Shown: positions 60,269-64,000 of the stretch, in pieces
Numbering within the stretch: position 1 is the first letter of the stretch
Layout: the number at the start of each line of letters is the position of its first letter
Origin: Sphingobacterium wenxiniae
GTDB lineage: Bacteria > Bacteroidota > Bacteroidia > Sphingobacteriales > Sphingobacteriaceae
Assembly: GCF_900116225.1 (NCBI RefSeq)
Contig: NZ_FOZZ01000003.1
Location: 310,001 to 374,000, forward strand
Direction: 5' to 3'
DNA length: 64,000 nucleotides
The notes under the pieces: model-generated
What the model was told of the DNA's origin: nothing
Seen by the model: only the letters and a program-made list of their open reading frames with translations
The model's database searches: none
Translations under genes and position numbers: made by a program

Positions 60269-63200
60269 TTAGAAAGTCACATTAAGTCCAAATGTCACAC
60301 CTGCTGTGGCAGGGACACCATTGTAATCAATTCCCACAGAGCTGGAACCTATAGCGCCTGACCCAGCTGCAGATGTTTCCGGATCCATGCCCTTATAATT
60401 GGTCCACACCAATAGGTTAGTACCTGTTACAGTCGCCGTCAGACCTTTTATAGCCTTTACTTTACTTAAAGTTGTTTTCGGAAGAGAATAGGCTAATGAA
60501 ATAGTACGCAGACGCAGCCAGTTGGTATCCGTCATATAATTCGCCGACTCAAGGTTGTATGCTCCACCACTCTGATAATAACTGTTAATGACATCCTCAC
60601 CACTTCTGGTTTGATTACCAATTTGGTACATTTTACCTGTTTCGTATTCAAATGTTTGTACATCTGAATAGATTGGTGTTTTATCGGCATTTTCACCGGT
60701 TTTCACCACCCCTGTAAGCGTCAATTTCTCGCGATCCATAGAGCGTGTACTCATACCCATAGCAGTCATATAGTAGTCTGTTCCGTTATAGACATGCCCA
60801 CCTATACGATAATCCAAAAGAAACGATAAATTCCAGTTTTTATATTGGAAATTGTTATTGAGACCGCCAAAAAGCTTTGGTTCTCTATTTCCAATTTCAT
60901 GTGTCACCAATCCATCAGATTGTGGCATTCCTGATTGCGGGTTTAATACTAAATGTCCTTCTGGACTTCTTAGCCACTTCGACCCAGAAATTGCCATAAA
61001 ATTACCTCCATTGAAAGAAGCGGCTTTTGCATTTCCCACTTGTACATCGGTCACATAAAGTACATCCAAACCCGGTAAAAGATTTTCTACACGTCCTTTA
61101 TTTCTCGAAGCGTTTAGTGTCAAATCCCATCTAAAATCTTCTTTCTTGATCGGAGAAACTTTAGCCGATAATTCTAGCCCATTATTAACAATTTCGCCGG
61201 CGTTTGTCCACATCAAGATATAACCCGTAGCTTGAGAAGTACGTGGTTGCATCAATTGGTTAATACTTCTATTCTTATAGTAGGTAAATTCCAATCCTAA
61301 TTTGCTGCCGAACAAGTTAACATCCAAACCATACTCCTGCGATTCGGTAATCTCTGGCAATAACTCACGGTTACCCCTTAACCAGTCATTACGAACACCT
61401 ACACCCGCACCGTTATTATACAAGGTATATTCTGCAGGGGTAACCACATACGTATTGGTTACATAAGGGCTTGCATCCTTACCTACCCTAGCCCAGGAGG
61501 CACGCACCTTACCAAAGGATAAGATATTGTTTTCTGGAATAAACTCAGAGAAGATAAAACTTCCCGATACCGAAGGGTAAAAGTAAGAGCGGTTATGAAT
61601 CGGCAAAGTAGACGTCCAGTCGTTACGTCCGGTAACAGTCACATACGCAAAATCCCTGTACGATGCTCTGTATTCTCCATACACACCCACCATCCGCTTT
61701 TGTGTTCTTTGCTGAGCAGCAGCCCTATCTGTAAGAGTAGTATTGGTATAGGCGTAGAATCCTGGAATAATAAAATTCCATGCCTTGCGTCCATTGTACT
61801 CAACATCTGTCATCTCAGCCATCGTTCCGACCAATAAATTCATGTCGAAATCACCAAACTTCTTTTTGAAGTTAGTCATCAAGTTTGAACTCAGATATTG
61901 AAAATCTGTATCATTTTCGGACAATAATCCATTTTGATAAATCTGATTAACACCTGAACCCGGCTCTGTAAATCGGTTTGTTTTTTGCGTATAACGGTCA
62001 ATCCCCACCGTATAGTGTATATCCCACCAATCCGCAATGTCTACACTGGCTTTGAAGCTACCTGTTAAACGCTTGGTATTGTCCGTTCTTGGCATTTTAT
62101 TCATTATCCAGTACGGATTATCGAAGTCGTTAGCAACCTGCTCCCAATCAAAAGGACGATATTTTGACCCATCCTCATTCAGCCAATGCGACATATTCAT
62201 GTCACGCGGCCAAATAAACGCACCCTGTACAGCACCTGCGCCACCGTGACCATACAACCCTCCTGACGTTAGAGAACTCAGTTGGTCGGCACTAGAATAA
62301 GCAACATTTGCACCGACTTTGAGAATGCCATAGTTTTGCTGCCCATTGAAACGAACAGTAGTCTTTTCGTACTCTGTACCTGGAATAATACCATTCTGTC
62401 TAAAATCGGATGCTGACAAATAGAAATTGCCATTTTTTGATCCTCCTGAAACACTCACCGAGTTATCCCAAGAAGTGGACGATTGAAAGAAATCACCCAT
62501 ATTATCATACATCACATCATTTGGACCGAACTTAGCTCCCCAAGATCCCATAGTCGTTGTCGCATCGCCTTCCATCAAAGTACCATCTTGCTGATAGAAA
62601 CCTCTTTTATAACGATTTTGATATTCTGGCAAACGATTAGCCCAATTAGAAATCATCCGCGAATTTACCGATACACTTGCAGTCCCTTCTTTACCGCTTT
62701 TAGTTGTAATCAAGACAACCCCAGCAGCTGCCCGTGACCCATAAAGCGCTGCCGCCGCAGGCCCCTTTAATACCGATACATTTTCAATATCTTCCGGGTT
62801 AATATCCATCACACGGTTACTATAGGTGGAGTTAGTGGACGAACCTCCATCAAACAGGCTATTACCATTCACACTAGTTGAATTATCATAAATCACACCA
62901 TCCACAACAAACAAAGGCTGATTATCCCGCTCTAAGGAGGTTCCTCCCCGAAGAATAATACTTGCCCCTGCACCCGCACCCCCACTGGTTTGGGTAACAT
63001 TTACACCTGCAATTTTACCAGCCAAAGAATTGACAATATTAGCTGTCTTATTCTTCATCAATTCTTCACTTCCCAGGTCTTGGACGGCATATCCTAAGCC
63101 TTTTTTCTCACGGGTAATACCCATTGCTGTTACGATAACCTCATCTAGAGCGGTATCTTCAGCTTGTAGAGTCACATTTACCGTTCCCGAAGTGACGGTA

Positions 63201-63505
63201 ACTTCTTGTTGCGCATGCCCTAGACTCGTAAACCGCAAACGGTCACCCGTCGCTGCTTCGATACTAAAGGCACCATTTGCATCAGTTTGCACAGAAATAG
63301 ATTTTCCAATTACACTGACCGTTACACCCGCCAGTGGGCCATTGGCATCACGAACAACACCCCGAATGGTGCTTTGCTCTTCAAACATTTTAGGAACCTC
63401 AGTTTTAAGAGCGCTGCTTGAACGCCAGTCAACATGGCGATCTAAGGCAAAACCCTGATAACTGATCATCCCCAAAGCAACAGAAAACAGTATAGCTTTT
63501 CTCAT
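60269..63505 (-). CDS. SusC/RagA-family TonB-dependent transporter (pair 4)
   Basis: A 1078-residue SusC-like protein with a signal peptide (about 1-21), a carboxypeptidase-regulatory-like domain (about 45-115), LDEVIVTAMG as the TonB-box-like segment, and a plug containing ILRGGTSLERDNQPLFVVDG and IENVSVLKGPAAAALYGSRA. The beta-barrel ends GVTFGLNVTF. It is followed by its SusD after 10 bases. The 260 bases upstream, up to the amidase stop codon, are A/T-rich and should hold the promoter, but I saw no full TAnnTTTG box there. Confidence 0.93.
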   Translation of the reverse strand: MRKAILFSVALGMISYQGFALDRHVDWRSSSALKTEVPKMFEEQSTIRGVVRDANGPLAGVTVSVIGKSISVQTDANGAFSIEAATGDRLRFTSLGHAQQEVTVTSGTVNVTLQAEDTALDEVIVTAMGITREKKGLGYAVQDLGSEELMKNKTANIVNSLAGKIAGVNVTQTSGGAGAGASIILRGGTSLERDNQPLFVVDGVIYDNSTSVNGNSLFDGGSSTNSTYSNRVMDINPEDIENVSVLKGPAAAALYGSRAAAGVVLITTKSGKEGTASVSVNSRMISNWANRLPEYQNRYKRGFYQQDGTLMEGDATTTMGSWGAKFGPNDVMYDNMGDFFQSSTSWDNSVSVSGGSKNGNFYLSASDFRQNGIIPGTEYEKTTVRFNGQQNYGILKVGANVAYSSADQLSSLTSGGLYGHGGAGAVQGAFIWPRDMNMSHWLNEDGSKYRPFDWEQVANDFDNPYWIMNKMPRTDNTKRLTGSFKASVDIADWWDIHYTVGIDRYTQKTNRFTEPGSGVNQIYQNGLLSENDTDFQYLSSNLMTNFKKKFGDFDMNLLVGTMAEMTDVEYNGRKAWNFIIPGFYAYTNTTLTDRAAAQQRTQKRMVGVYGEYRASYRDFAYVTVTGRNDWTSTLPIHNRSYFYPSVSGSFIFSEFIPENNILSFGKVRASWARVGKDASPYVTNTYVVTPAEYTLYNNGAGVGVRNDWLRGNRELLPEITESQEYGLDVNLFGSKLGLEFTYYKNRSINQLMQPRTSQATGYILMWTNAGEIVNNGLELSAKVSPIKKEDFRWDLTLNASRNKGRVENLLPGLDVLYVTDVQVGNAKAASFNGGNFMAISGSKWLRSPEGHLVLNPQSGMPQSDGLVTHEIGNREPKLFGGLNNNFQYKNWNLSFLLDYRIGGHVYNGTDYYMTAMGMSTRSMDREKLTLTGVVKTGENADKTPIYSDVQTFEYETGKMYQIGNQTRSGEDVINSYYQSGGAYNLESANYMTDTNWLRLRTISLAYSLPKTTLSKVKAIKGLTATVTGTNLLVWTNYKGMDPETSAAGSGAIGSSSVGIDYNGVPATAGVTFGLNVTF

Positions 63506-63766
63506 TGTCTTTTAGTTAATAATGATCGTTTATGGTTAATTAACTCCTTTTTCCGAGCGCAAAAAAACGCATCGGATTATATATAATTAAATGTCTTATT
63601 CTTTAGTTTACAAATACATACCAAAAATTAGGTACTACAATGTTAAAGTATTCTTTTTAAGATTGCAAGTTTTTGCAAATCTTTTTTAAAAAAATATACA
63701 AAAAAGCAAATCATAGTCTTAAAACTCATCAAAACACGCACGAAGGTGCATAAAAATAGAAAAGAA

Positions 63767-64000
63767 TTACTGCACTGCTAAGTGCTGGCTCATGCCAAGG
63801 TTCAAGCGCAATCGCTCCATAAAGGTTGCTCCTGGATCAGATTTCTGCGTGAGATAATCGGGATTGGTCTCTTTCCACCAGGATGTATTTCTAAAATCTT
63901 GGTATTCATGATGTCCAATAACATACTGAATACCATATTTCGTCATGAGATATTGAATCAACTTTGTGTTTGCTTCTAGCTGTGCTTCGGTTAGTGGATA
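63767..64000 (-). CDS. N-acetylmuramoyl-L-alanine amidase (Amidase_2), partial
   Basis: The last 77 codons of a minus-strand gene whose start lies outside the window. The visible part is YPLTEAQLEANTKLI, then YVIGHHEYQDF, WWKETNPDYLTQKSDPGATFM and a short C-terminus. GHHEY supplies one Zn-ligand His and KSDPG supplies the Lys/Asp pair typical of AmpD/Amidase_2 enzymes, which cut the bond between MurNAc and the stem peptide. The frame stays open to the window edge; a TTG at 63961 is not a start. It leads the peptidoglycan locus on this strand. Confidence 0.85.
   Translation of the reverse strand, partial: YPLTEAQLEANTKLIQYLMTKYGIQYVIGHHEYQDFRNTSWWKETNPDYLTQKSDPGATFMERLRLNLGMSQHLAVQ

Overview
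The window comes from a Bacteroidota genome, most likely a Sphingobacteriaceae member (Sphingobacterium/Pedobacter type). The main signs are four SusC/SusD outer-membrane pairs, a GLPGLI-family protein, many lipoproteins, Bacteroidota-type promoters (TTTG/TTG, about 19 bases, TAnnTTTG) and dispersed REP-like palindromes. All calls rest on reading the sequence; no search was run.

Layout. 1-6.5 kb, minus strand: 5' part of an M14 zinc carboxypeptidase, a luciferase-like flavin monooxygenase, the tRNA hydroxylase MiaE, and a Tat-exported gluconate-dehydrogenase-type small subunit paired with a GMC flavin oxidoreductase. 6.7-7.8 kb: Mrp/ApbC Fe-S carrier. 7.9-18.5 kb, minus strand: two adjacent SusC/SusD loci with related SusC N-termini, one with an extra lipoprotein, and no enzymes or regulators. 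19-21.5 kb: trmD, a hairpin-rich 550-bp intergenic block, and a GT4 glycosyltransferase. 21.5-28.2 kb: a small lipoprotein, a GLPGLI plus outer-membrane barrel operon, a lipoprotein TIM-barrel sugar isomerase-like protein and gltX. 28.5-37.3 kb: a COG2509 FAD protein, tRNA-Gly, a PH-domain membrane protein, a candidate small RNA, and gltB-gltD. 37.3-43.7 kb: EamA permease, LptF/G-type permease, tgt, a GT2 glycosyltransferase, rsmG, two unknown proteins and tRNA-Val. 43.7-44.5 kb: a gene-free stretch holding a large nested inverted-repeat structure.

44.5-64 kb, minus strand, is the most interesting part. It is a peptidoglycan/N-acetylmuramic-acid scavenging locus. In transcription order it reads: an N-acetylmuramoyl-L-alanine amidase (its 5' end lies outside the window), SusC, SusD, a GH171/NamZ exo-N-acetylmuramidase (DUF1343), SusC, SusD, a metallophosphoesterase fused to a PQQ-like beta-propeller, a GH9 hydrolase fused to a CE4 deacetylase, the MurNAc-6-phosphate etherase MurQ, and an SSS sodium symporter. 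The inferred pathway is that the amidase and glycosidases trim wall fragments at or outside the outer membrane and in the periplasm, two SusCD pairs import them, the symporter takes up the sugar, and MurQ converts MurNAc-6-P to GlcNAc-6-P. No MurNAc kinase, NagZ or regulator is visible here.

The strongest RNA observations are the multi-branched structure at 44090-44412, a promoter-to-terminator small RNA at about 30807-30918 upstream of gltB, and a terminator-like hairpin that contains the start codon of the gene at 42646-43215.
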